Of a stretch of 24,107 nucleotides of DNA, positions 1 through 6,836 are shown one piece after another. Under the pieces are notes generated by a model. It had not been told where the DNA came from and made no database searches. It worked only from the letters and a program-made list of their open reading frames with translations. The first letter of the stretch is position 1; every line of letters begins with the position of its first letter. The position numbers and the translations under genes are program-made. Source of the DNA: JANOQP01 sp044227705 (GTDB lineage Bacteria > Bacteroidota > Bacteroidia > Chitinophagales > Saprospiraceae); NCBI GenBank assembly GCA_044227705.1, contig JBGAWE010000049.1:1-24107 (forward strand), given 5' to 3'.

Positions 1-1
1 G

Positions 2-160
2 ACGAACGGGCTGCCCTACATCGGGCTGACGGACGGGTTCAAGGCTTTGCCGGACAAGACGGGCTACTTCTTCAAGTTCGACGGCCACCCCAACGCGAAA
101 GGGGATGCCGAAATCGGGCGGCAGGTCGGCGAGCAGCTTTTGAAGCTGCCCGTCTGGTAA
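2..160 (+). CDS. SGNH/GDSL-type hydrolase, C-terminal fragment (5' end outside window)
   Basis: The first 52 readable codons end in TAA and carry the last conserved block of an SGNH (GDSL-like) hydrolase, a D-G-H-P-N-A-K-G string where Asp and His complete the Ser-Asp-His triad. The N-terminal Ser block lies outside the window. The fragment resembles the C-terminus of the SGNH protein at 2264-3367 (N-G-L-P followed by an aromatic and I, then F-F and D-x-H-x-N further on), so the two are probably paralogues. It sits 48 bases before a carbamoyltransferase, in the same order as the second SGNH gene relative to carbamoyltransferase 2. Such proteins in glycan loci remove or transfer acyl groups on sugars. 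The substrate here is unknown. The family call is fairly secure; the overall architecture cannot be judged. Confidence 0.7.
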   Translation, partial: TNGLPYIGLTDGFKALPDKTGYFFKFDGHPNAKGDAEIGRQVGEQLLKLPVW

Positions 161-208
161 TCACAAATCGTAAATCCCCGCCAACGGCGGACAAGCATCC
201 AATCATAA

Positions 209-2074
209 ATGAAAAAAATCCTCGGCATTTCGGCCTTTTACCACGACTCGGGCGCGGCGCTCGTGGTCGGCGGCGAGATCATCGCGGCGGCGCAGGAGGA
301 GCGCTTCACCCGCGACAAGCACACGCCCGACTTCCCGAAAGAGGCCATCAGGTACTGCCTCGAAGAAGGCGGCCTGACCATCGACGAACTCGACGCCATC
401 GTCTTTTATGACAAGCCGCTGCTCAAGTTCGAGCGGCTGCTGGAGACCTATTACGCCTTCGCGCCGAAGGGCCTCGTGTCCTTCCTGAAGGCCATCCCGG
501 TCTGGCTCAACGAGAAGATGTTTCTCAAAAAACTCATCCACAACGGGCTGAAGGAAATCGGGCCTTACGACAAGAAGAAGGTGAAGCTCCTTTTCCCCGA
601 GCACCACCTCTCGCACGCGGCGAGCGCCTTTTACCCGTCGCCCTTCGAGAAATCGGCGGTTCTCACCATCGACGGGGTGGGCGAGTGGTGCACGGCCTCC
701 ATCGGGCTGGGCGAGGGCGGAAAGCTGTCCATCTTGAAAGAGATGAACTTCCCGCACTCGGTCGGCCTGCTGTACAGTGCGTTCACCTACTTCATCGGCT
801 TCACCGTCAACTCGGGCGAGTACAAACTCATGGGCCTGGCCCCCTACGGCAACCCGCACGACCCGCAGGTGGCCGAGTTTGTCAAGAAGATCAAGGAGAC
901 GCTCGTCTCGATAAAAGAGGACGGCTCCATTTGGCTCGACCAGTCCTATTTCAACTACGCGACCGGCCTGCGCATGGTGCGCGACGACAAATGGGCGGCC
1001 CTGTTCGGCTTCCCGCGCCGCGAGGCGGAGGCGGATTTGGAGCAGCACCACTGCAACCTCGCCCTCGCCATCCAGCAGGTGACGGAGGAGATCGTCCTGA
1101 AAATGGCGGCCGAGGCCCGGCGGCTCACGGGTTCGGAAAACCTCTGCATGGCGGGCGGCGTGGCGCTCAACTGCGTGGCCAACGGAAAGCTCCTCGACAA
1201 GGGGATTTTCAAAAACCTCTACTTCCAACCGGCGGCCGGCGACGCGGGCGGTGCGCTCGGCGCGGCATTGGCGGCGAGCTGCATGTATTTCAACGAGAAA
1301 CGCCTCGTCGACCCGAAGCACGACCAGATGAAAGGCTCCTATCTCGGCCCCGACTATTCGGAAAAGGAGATTGATTTGATGAGCCGCAAGGCGAAGGCCG
1401 TCTTCCGAAAGTTCGACGACTTCTCGAAGCTCGCCGACCACGTCGCGGAGAAGATTTCGGAGGGCAACGTCGTCGGCTGGTTTCAGGGCCGCATGGAGTT
1501 CGGCCCCCGCGCCCTCGGCAACCGCTCGATTTTGGGCGACGCGCGGAACAACGACATGCAGAAGAAGCTCAACCTGAAAATCAAGTACCGCGAGGGCTTC
1601 CGGCCGTTCGCGCCGTCGGTCCTGGCGGAGGACGTTTCGGACTTCTTCGTGCTCGACGAGCCGTCGCCGTACATGCTCCTCGTCTGCCCGGTGAAGGAGT
1701 CGCGGCGCACGAAATTGCCCGCCAACTTCTTCGACCTGCCGCTCTGGGACAGGCTCTATTTCCAGCGGAGCGATGTCCAGTCCATCACCCACCTCGACTT
1801 CTCGGCCCGCATCCAGACCGTCCACAAGGAGACGAACCCGCGCTACTACGGCCTCATCGAGGCCTTCAAAAAGCGGACGGGCTTCGGCCTCGTCGTCAAC
1901 ACGAGCTTCAACGTGCGCGGCGAGCCGATTGTCTGCACGCCGCACGATGCCTACCGGTGCTTCATGTCGACGGAGATGGACTACCTCGTCATCAACGATT
2001 TCGTCTACTGCAAGACCGAGCAGCCCGACCACGAGAACCGCGACAAGTGGCGCGTGAAGTTCAAGATGGACTGA
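209..2074 (+). CDS. Carbamoyltransferase 1 (NodU/CmcH/TobZ family)
   Basis: The 621-residue protein is full length for O-carbamoyltransferases that move carbamoyl from carbamoyl phosphate (through carbamoyl-AMP) to a hydroxyl on a sugar or natural product. The N-terminal Kae1/ASKHA-like domain opens with I-L-G-I-S and has the metal-binding E-H-H-L-S-H motif at residues 131-136. A G-G-V-A-L-N-C-V-A-N-G segment follows mid-protein. The C-terminal domain has G-R-M-E-F-G-P-R-A-L-G-N-R-S from residue 427 and N-T-S-F-N at 564-568. The ATG at 209 gives the usual family N-terminus. It follows a truncated SGNH gene by 48 bases and is separated by 189 bases from another SGNH gene. It is probably cytoplasmic, modifying a nucleotide-sugar or lipid-linked glycan. 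The acceptor cannot be read from the sequence. Enzyme class is confident; biological substrate is unknown. Confidence 0.93.
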   Translation: MKKILGISAFYHDSGAALVVGGEIIAAAQEERFTRDKHTPDFPKEAIRYCLEEGGLTIDELDAIVFYDKPLLKFERLLETYYAFAPKGLVSFLKAIPVWLNEKMFLKKLIHNGLKEIGPYDKKKVKLLFPEHHLSHAASAFYPSPFEKSAVLTIDGVGEWCTASIGLGEGGKLSILKEMNFPHSVGLLYSAFTYFIGFTVNSGEYKLMGLAPYGNPHDPQVAEFVKKIKETLVSIKEDGSIWLDQSYFNYATGLRMVRDDKWAALFGFPRREAEADLEQHHCNLALAIQQVTEEIVLKMAAEARRLTGSENLCMAGGVALNCVANGKLLDKGIFKNLYFQPAAGDAGGALGAALAASCMYFNEKRLVDPKHDQMKGSYLGPDYSEKEIDLMSRKAKAVFRKFDDFSKLADHVAEKISEGNVVGWFQGRMEFGPRALGNRSILGDARNNDMQKKLNLKIKYREGFRPFAPSVLAEDVSDFFVLDEPSPYMLLVCPVKESRRTKLPANFFDLPLWDRLYFQRSDVQSITHLDFSARIQTVHKETNPRYYGLIEAFKKRTGFGLVVNTSFNVRGEPIVCTPHDAYRCFMSTEMDYLVINDFVYCKTEQPDHENRDKWRVKFKMD

Positions 2075-2263
2075 CGCGAATCCCTGAAAAGCCTCCGGGG
2101 CGACATCCCCGACAAAGCAAAACAGAGACCTTTACCGCCGGAAACGGCACAGCAAACACACACATCCTCCACCGATTTCTCAAATCCTCCCAACCGCGCA
2201 AGAGCGGCACTATCGAAAGCGACACTGACCTAATCCAACCGTTCATCCCATCGCATTTCGACC

Positions 2264-3367
2264 ATGAGGGTTTTTGGAATCAATCTCCTGATTCTTCTCG
2301 TCTTGTTGGCCATCGTCGAGGGGGCCTTTCGGGTCCTCGGCTACGGCTACGGCAACGCGGCCATCGACAGCGACCCGTCGCTGCACCACGCGCACCCGGC
2401 CAACTACCACTTCGTCAGCTACGCGCCGTCGAAGGAGTACGGTGGCCACAGCGTCGCCTTTGACGGCGAGGGAAACCGCGTCAACCCGTGGGCGGCGGCG
2501 GACACTTGCGCCGCGCCCGTGTGGTTCTTCGGCGACTCGTTCACGGAGGCCGCACAGGTCGACTGGACAACCAGCTTCCCCGCCCTCGCGGCGCAGGCCA
2601 TCGACAGCGGCCTCGTCGCGGTGAACATGGGCGTGGCCAGCTACTCGCCGCTTTTGGAGTTGATTCAACTCAAAAAGAAGCTCGGCGACGGTTCCAGACG
2701 CCCGGTGATGGCCATCATCCAGCTCTACAGCAATGACCCGAAGGACGACGACGAGTACGCCGCCTCGGCCGTTTTCAACGATAACGACGAGCCGATGCTC
2801 TGCTACGGCGGCCAGCCGAGCCGGGCGGTGAAATGGCTGCGGCGCTCCTACGCCTTCCGCGTCGCCCGCCGGGCGCAGCTCACGATGGCCTACCTGCGAA
2901 ACCGGCAGGAACAGCCGCAAGCCGCCGCGACCGACCTCCGGGTGGGCAACTACGTCGAGCTGGCACCGGGCATCGCCGACACGTCGCGCTTTGCGAAGAG
3001 CGTCCGCCAAATCGACGCTCTGTTGAAAAAAGAGGGCATTGCCCACTGGTTCGTGGCGATGCCGTCGAAGTACGCCTGCCTGACGGGCGACTGGGTCGCG
3101 CCCACCTTCTCGACCAAATTCAACTGCTGGGCCGAGGACAACGGGCTGCCCTTCATCAACCTCGACCCCGCTTTCTGCTCGGCTGCGAGGGCCGGTCAAA
3201 AGCTCTTTTTCGACCTCGACATCCACCTCAACGAGCGTGGCCATGCCCTCGTCGCCCGCGAAATCGCCCGTGCGGTCGGCGGCGGCCGCCAAACGGCAGC
3301 GGCCCCGAACACCGTCCCGCCGCCCCTGACCTCCAACCGTCAACCATCGACTTTTCACCAATTTTAA
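2264..3367 (+). CDS. Membrane-anchored SGNH/GDSL hydrolase-like protein
   Basis: This 367-residue protein starts with an uncleaved-looking membrane segment (about residues 4-20, I-N-L-L-I-L-L-V-L-L), placing the rest outside the cytoplasm. The SGNH blocks are present: F-F-G-D-S-F-T-E with nucleophile Ser92, an Y-S-N-D block III-like segment in mid-protein, and D-I-H with Asp319 and His321 followed by L-N-E-R-G-H. Catalytic residues therefore look intact. Related proteins in polysaccharide loci act as acetyl-esterases or as partners of MBOAT O-acyltransferases, but no MBOAT gene is visible here. It lies directly before the DUF5989 peptide and SxtJ-like genes (10-base gap to the first). The last 25 or so residues are Pro/Thr-rich and probably disordered. 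Role in glycan acyl-group editing is inferred. Confidence 0.8.
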   Translation: MRVFGINLLILLVLLAIVEGAFRVLGYGYGNAAIDSDPSLHHAHPANYHFVSYAPSKEYGGHSVAFDGEGNRVNPWAAADTCAAPVWFFGDSFTEAAQVDWTTSFPALAAQAIDSGLVAVNMGVASYSPLLELIQLKKKLGDGSRRPVMAIIQLYSNDPKDDDEYAASAVFNDNDEPMLCYGGQPSRAVKWLRRSYAFRVARRAQLTMAYLRNRQEQPQAAATDLRVGNYVELAPGIADTSRFAKSVRQIDALLKKEGIAHWFVAMPSKYACLTGDWVAPTFSTKFNCWAEDNGLPFINLDPAFCSAARAGQKLFFDLDIHLNERGHALVAREIARAVGGGRQTAAAPNTVPPPLTSNRQPSTFHQF

Positions 3368-3377
3368 ACTACCACGA

Positions 3378-3527
3378 ATGGATTTCCTTACCGACCTGTG
3401 GAGCTTCCTCAAAGAGCGCAAGAAGTTCTGGCTCGTCCCCGTCGTCGTCGTGCTGCTTTTGCTCGGCATCCTCATTGTCTTCGGCGGCTCGAGCGCGCTG
3501 GCGCCGTTCATCTACACCTTGTTCTAA
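3378..3527 (+). CDS. DUF5989-type small membrane peptide (SxtK-like)
   Basis: A 49-codon gene reads M-D-F-L-T-D-L-W-S-F-L-K-E-R-K-K-F-W, then a hydrophobic stretch of about 19 residues (roughly 19-37), then S-S-A-L-A-P-F-I-Y-T-L-F and stop. The short amphipathic start, the K-E-R-K-K-F-W patch before one membrane helix and the A-P-F-I-Y-T-L-F tail match my recollection of the DUF5989 family, which is repeatedly found beside carbamoyltransferase genes. The saxitoxin-cluster protein SxtK is of similar size and context. It begins 10 bases after the SGNH stop and precedes the SxtJ-like gene. Its function is unknown; anchoring or regulating a carbamoyltransferase at the membrane is only a guess. 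Standard gene callers can miss it because of its length. Confidence 0.85.
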   Translation: MDFLTDLWSFLKERKKFWLVPVVVVLLLLGILIVFGGSSALAPFIYTLF

Positions 3528-3536
3528 AAGCGATAG

Positions 3537-3569
3537 GGGTGGGAACACGGATCATCCGTGTTCCCACCC
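3537..3569. repeat. Perfect 16-bp inverted repeat with 1-base spacer
   Basis: The arm GGGTGGGAACACGGAT (3537-3552) is followed by C at 3553 and its exact reverse complement ATCCGTGTTCCCACCC (3554-3569). It fills most of the 53 bases between the DUF5989 peptide gene and the SxtJ-like gene. There is no T-tract on either side, so it is not a classical intrinsic terminator. It could be a REP/MITE-like interspersed element, an mRNA-processing hairpin setting relative expression of the two genes, or a protein-binding site. I noticed no second copy in this window. Confidence 0.85.
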
Positions 3570-3580
3570 GAAACCCAATC

Positions 3581-3949
3581 ATGAAAAAAATACAGTCCCA
3601 CCCCACAAAGACCGTGCTGACCATCTGTCTCGGCTTTCTGGTCGTCTACCTCATCACGAAGCACCGCTGGGCCTTGACGGTCGCCGTGCTCGTCTGCCTC
3701 GCCGGGCTGTTCTCCGACTTCCTCGCCGAGAAAATCGACTGGGCGTGGGGCAAGCTGACGGAGGTGCTCGCGCTCATCGTGCCGAACATCCTGTTGAGCG
3801 CGGTCTTCTACCTGTTCCTTTTCCCGGTCGCCATCTTGGCCCGGCTGTTTGGGAAGAAGGACCCGCTCATGCTCAAAAAAGGCCCGGCCACGACCTGGGT
3901 CGAAAAGAAAACCGGCTTCGACGCGCCCAGCTTCGAAAAGCCCTGGTGA
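3581..3949 (+). CDS. SxtJ-family small membrane protein
   Basis: The 122-residue protein has three likely membrane segments (about residues 10-25, 29-47 and 64-90). A short Lys-rich region (K-K-D-P-L-M-L-K-K-G-P) and a hydrophilic tail with W-V-E-K and F-D-A-P-S-F-E-K-P-W follow. Size, hydrophobicity and the aromatic C-terminal tail fit the SxtJ family, named for a protein of unknown function beside the carbamoyltransferase SxtI in cyanobacterial saxitoxin clusters. I chose ATG 3581 because it gives M-K-K-I before the first helix; the reading frame stays open upstream but runs through the DUF5989 gene and the palindrome. Carbamoyltransferase 2 starts 29 bases downstream. A job in membrane-associated carbamoyl transfer is inferred from this repeated neighbourhood, not demonstrated. 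Confidence 0.8.
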   Translation: MKKIQSHPTKTVLTICLGFLVVYLITKHRWALTVAVLVCLAGLFSDFLAEKIDWAWGKLTEVLALIVPNILLSAVFYLFLFPVAILARLFGKKDPLMLKKGPATTWVEKKTGFDAPSFEKPW

Positions 3950-3978
3950 CCCCGTAAACAGACACCGACCATTCCAGA

Positions 3979-5661
3979 ATGACAACCATTGGGATAAACT
4001 TTTCCGGCGGGCACGACTCGTCGGCGGCCGTCGCCGTTGACGGGCGCGTCGTCTTCGCCATCGCCGAGGAGCGCATCACGCGGCAGAAACAGGACGCGGC
4101 CTTTCCGATAAACGCCATCCGCGCCTGCCTCGACCATGTTGGGAAAACCCCGGCCGAGATTGACGAGTGGGCCGTCGGCTGGCCCCCTGCGAGCGCATCG
4201 TGGTGGACGGACATCAAGCAGGAGCTTCGCGGCGACCTCAACGACGGCCTCCTCTCCACCATCTTCTACTGGATCCGGGCGAGGACGACGCGGAAGACCT
4301 CCAACTTCTTCGCGCAGCACGGCCTCTGCGCCGCCCCGCGCGTGCGGCACATGGAGCACCACATGGCCCATGCGCTTTCCGTGATGCCTTATTTGAAGGA
4401 GGAGAAGTCGCTGATTTTCGTCCTCGACGGGCGCGGCTCGAAGGAGGCGACGTCTGTTTATTTGAAAACAGGCGGCAAGCTGGAGCTTGTCCATCGCGTC
4501 GACTTGCCGCACTCGCTCGGCTATTTTTATGGCGAGATCACGGCTTTCTGCGGTTTCAAGAAGAACTCCGACGAGTGGAAGATCATGGGCCTGGCGCCCT
4601 TCGGTGAGAACCGGTACAAGCTCGACGACCTCTTTTCCTTTGAAGGAAAGGACTACAAAGTCGCTCGCGGCATCCTCGGCCTGCCTACCATCAAGCTCGA
4701 AAACGGCCATGTGATGACCCGCCGAAAAGGCGAGGGCGACGCCATCAGCGACACGGAGGTGAAAGACCTCGCCCGCTCGGCGCAGGACCGGTACGAGAAG
4801 TTTTTGGAGGGCTTCGTCTCATATTTCATCAAAAAATACGGGACGAACTCCATCGGCATGGCGGGCGGCGTGGGCCTCAACTGCAAGGCAAACGGCTTCA
4901 TCGCCCGGCGGCTGGAGCTTTCCGAGTTCTTCATCCAACCGGCCTCGGCCGACGACGGGGTGGCCATCGGGGCGGCACTCCTTCCTTTCTATGAAAAGGG
5001 CGGGCTGAAAAAGGGCGTTTTCTACCCCTACCTCGGCCTCGAGTACGGCGACGCGGAAATCCTCTCGGCCATAAAAAAGTACAAGCTGCCCCACCGCGTC
5101 CTCGAAAACGTCGCGGCCGACGCGGCGCAAGAGCTGGCCAACGGCCGCCTCGTCGGCTGGTACCAGGGCCGCGACGAGTTCGGCCCGCGCGCCCTCGGCA
5201 ACCGCTCCATCCTCTCCGACCCGCGCGACCCGCAGATGAAGGACAAGGTCAACGACGTGGTGAAGTACCGCGAGAACTGGCGGCCCTTCGCCCCGTCGAT
5301 GCTCGAGGAGCACGCGGGGGAGGTCTTGCAGAACATCAAAAGCTCGCCCTACATGATCCTGACCGACATCGTGAGCGAGGCTTGGGCGGAGAAAATCCCG
5401 GCCGTCGTCCACGTCGACAGGACGCTGCGGCCGCAGACCGTCAACCGCGAGATGAACCCGGCTTACTGGGCACTCATCAACGAGTTCTACAAAATCACGG
5501 GCGTGCCGGTGGTGATGAACACCTCGTTCAACCTGAAGGGAGAGCCGAACGTGTCGTCGCCGACGGACGCGATTCGGACTTTTTTCACGAGCGGGCTGGA
5601 GGTGCTTTACATGGGCCGCTACAAAGTCTCGAAAGGCGACTTGAGCGGCGCGGCGGCTTGA
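3979..5661 (+). CDS. Carbamoyltransferase 2 (NodU/CmcH/TobZ family)
   Basis: The 560-residue protein is the shortest and most divergent of the three carbamoyltransferases in the window. It keeps the family landmarks: N-terminal T-T-I-G-I-N-F-S-G-G-H-D-S-S, metal-binding E-H-H-M-A-H at 126-131, a G-G-V-G-L-N-C-K-A-N-G segment, G-R-D-E-F-G-P-R-A-L-G-N from residue 397 and N-T-S-F-N at 514-518. It lacks the aromatic-x-S-P-F segment that follows the His motif in copies 1 and 3 and has M-P-Y-L-K-E-E-K instead. It sits between the SxtJ-like gene (29-base gap) and a glycosyltransferase starting 5 bases after its stop, so it is co-transcribed with both. It is predicted to transfer carbamoyl from carbamoyl phosphate to a hydroxyl on a glycan precursor; the acceptor is unknown. 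Confidence 0.92.
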   Translation: MTTIGINFSGGHDSSAAVAVDGRVVFAIAEERITRQKQDAAFPINAIRACLDHVGKTPAEIDEWAVGWPPASASWWTDIKQELRGDLNDGLLSTIFYWIRARTTRKTSNFFAQHGLCAAPRVRHMEHHMAHALSVMPYLKEEKSLIFVLDGRGSKEATSVYLKTGGKLELVHRVDLPHSLGYFYGEITAFCGFKKNSDEWKIMGLAPFGENRYKLDDLFSFEGKDYKVARGILGLPTIKLENGHVMTRRKGEGDAISDTEVKDLARSAQDRYEKFLEGFVSYFIKKYGTNSIGMAGGVGLNCKANGFIARRLELSEFFIQPASADDGVAIGAALLPFYEKGGLKKGVFYPYLGLEYGDAEILSAIKKYKLPHRVLENVAADAAQELANGRLVGWYQGRDEFGPRALGNRSILSDPRDPQMKDKVNDVVKYRENWRPFAPSMLEEHAGEVLQNIKSSPYMILTDIVSEAWAEKIPAVVHVDRTLRPQTVNREMNPAYWALINEFYKITGVPVVMNTSFNLKGEPNVSSPTDAIRTFFTSGLEVLYMGRYKVSKGDLSGAAA

Positions 5662-5666
5662 TTTCG

Positions 5667-6836
5667 ATGAAAGTCCTCGTCTGCCACCCGGGCAAACAGC
5701 ACGTCAATGCCCTGCTCACCGGCCTCGACAGGCGCGGCGCGCTCGTCCGTTTTTTCACGATGCTGGCGGCGAACCGGCTGCCCGCCTTCCTGCCGAAAAG
5801 CTGGCGCGGGCGGCTCAAGAACTTCACCTACCGGAACATCGACGAGGGGCGGCTGGCGCACTTTCCGCTGCTGTTCCTCTTGTTCAAAATGACCCGCTCG
5901 GAATACTGGGACGTGCGAATCCCCTATGAAATCTTCGACCGCTGGACGGCCCGGCGGCTTCGCCGGGAGGAGTTCGACATCGTCATCGGGTACGAGAACA
6001 CGACGCTCCACACTTTCCGCACGGCCAAGAAGCTGGGGAAAACGACCGTTCTCGACCTCGCCGGCGTCCACCATGCTTTTCAAAACCCGGTCTTGACGGC
6101 AGTTGGCTTCTATCAAAACCCCGACGAGGTCGAGTTCATTTCCAAAAAGAAAGACGCCGCGCTCGCCGTGACCGACCACGTCATCACCCTCTCAAAATTC
6201 GGGGAAAGGACGCTCGTCGACGCGGGCTTCCCAGCCGGGCGGATTCACCGGGCCTATCTCGGCATCGACCATTCGGTGTTCGTTCCAAAAAAGGAATACC
6301 GGGCGGAGGGGCCGCTGCAGCTCTATTTCGTCGGCACGTTGAGCCGACGGAAGGGGATGCCCTTCGCCGTCGAACTGGTCGAAAACCTGCGCCGCCGGGG
6401 CCTCGATTTGCACCTCACCTTCATCGGCCCGCTCGACGGCTTCGACCCGAGCGGTTTGAACCCCGAGGTTTTCACCCATATCCCTTTCGTCGGCCACGCC
6501 GAACTGGTCGCGTTGCACCACTCGCTCGACCTGTTCCTCTTTCCGTCGAACATCGACAGTTGGGCGCAGACGGTCGTCGAGGCGATGGCCTGCGGCTCGC
6601 CCGCCCTCGTCTCGACGAACACCGGGGCGCAGGACGCCGTCGAACAGGGCGGCGGGATGGTTCTCCCCGTCGGCGAGATGGCGGCTTGGGAGGCGGCGGT
6701 CGAACGGTTTTACCACGACCGCGCCTTGCTGAAAAGGGTGGGGGAGCGAGCCGCCGACGTCGCCCGGCAGTACACATGGGACGGCTACCACGAGCGCATC
6801 TTTGACATCCTATCCAATCTGAAGCCCCCGAATTGA
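5667..6836 (+). CDS. Glycosyltransferase family 4 (GT-B fold)
   Basis: A 389-residue GT4-like glycosyltransferase starts at the ATG 5 bases after the carbamoyltransferase 2 stop (M-K-V-L-V-C-H-P-G-K-Q-H). The N-terminal Rossmann domain binds the acceptor. The C-terminal donor domain begins near L-Y-F-V-G-T-L-S-R-R-K-G, the typical loop of GT4 enzymes, and holds the S-N-I-D-S-W-A-Q-T-V-V-E-A-M-A-C-G stretch with the donor-binding Glu. The frame is open upstream, but those codons lie in the carbamoyltransferase gene and do not look like a GT. It should transfer a sugar from a nucleotide-sugar to a lipid-linked acceptor on the cytoplasmic face. Donor and linkage are not predictable. Its stop overlaps the flippase start (TGATG). 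Confidence 0.9.
   Translation: MKVLVCHPGKQHVNALLTGLDRRGALVRFFTMLAANRLPAFLPKSWRGRLKNFTYRNIDEGRLAHFPLLFLLFKMTRSEYWDVRIPYEIFDRWTARRLRREEFDIVIGYENTTLHTFRTAKKLGKTTVLDLAGVHHAFQNPVLTAVGFYQNPDEVEFISKKKDAALAVTDHVITLSKFGERTLVDAGFPAGRIHRAYLGIDHSVFVPKKEYRAEGPLQLYFVGTLSRRKGMPFAVELVENLRRRGLDLHLTFIGPLDGFDPSGLNPEVFTHIPFVGHAELVALHHSLDLFLFPSNIDSWAQTVVEAMACGSPALVSTNTGAQDAVEQGGGMVLPVGEMAAWEAAVERFYHDRALLKRVGERAADVARQYTWDGYHERIFDILSNLKPPN

Noticed and set aside
178..190. CCGCC-AAC-GGCGG hairpin upstream of carbamoyltransferase 1
   Set aside because: A 5-bp stem in GC-rich DNA is expected by chance and it has no T-tract, so no role can be supported.
203..2032. 609-codon open frame antisense to carbamoyltransferase 1
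   Set aside because: It mirrors a clearly conserved gene. In GC-rich coding DNA with mostly G/C third positions, antisense frames stay open by chance. The translation is Arg/Glu/Val/Leu-rich with no recognisable domain.
2096..2111. CGGGG...CCCCG hairpin after carbamoyltransferase 1
   Set aside because: Only 5 bp and no T-tract. The rest of the 189-base gap (2075-2263) shows no promoter or small gene I can support.
2243..3511. 422-codon antisense open frame across the SGNH hydrolase and DUF5989 genes
   Set aside because: Composition artefact. Both + strand genes have family motifs.
3398..3580. Longer start for the SxtJ-like protein at 3398
   Set aside because: The extension would run through the DUF5989 gene in another frame and the palindrome, and its residues do not resemble a membrane or family sequence.
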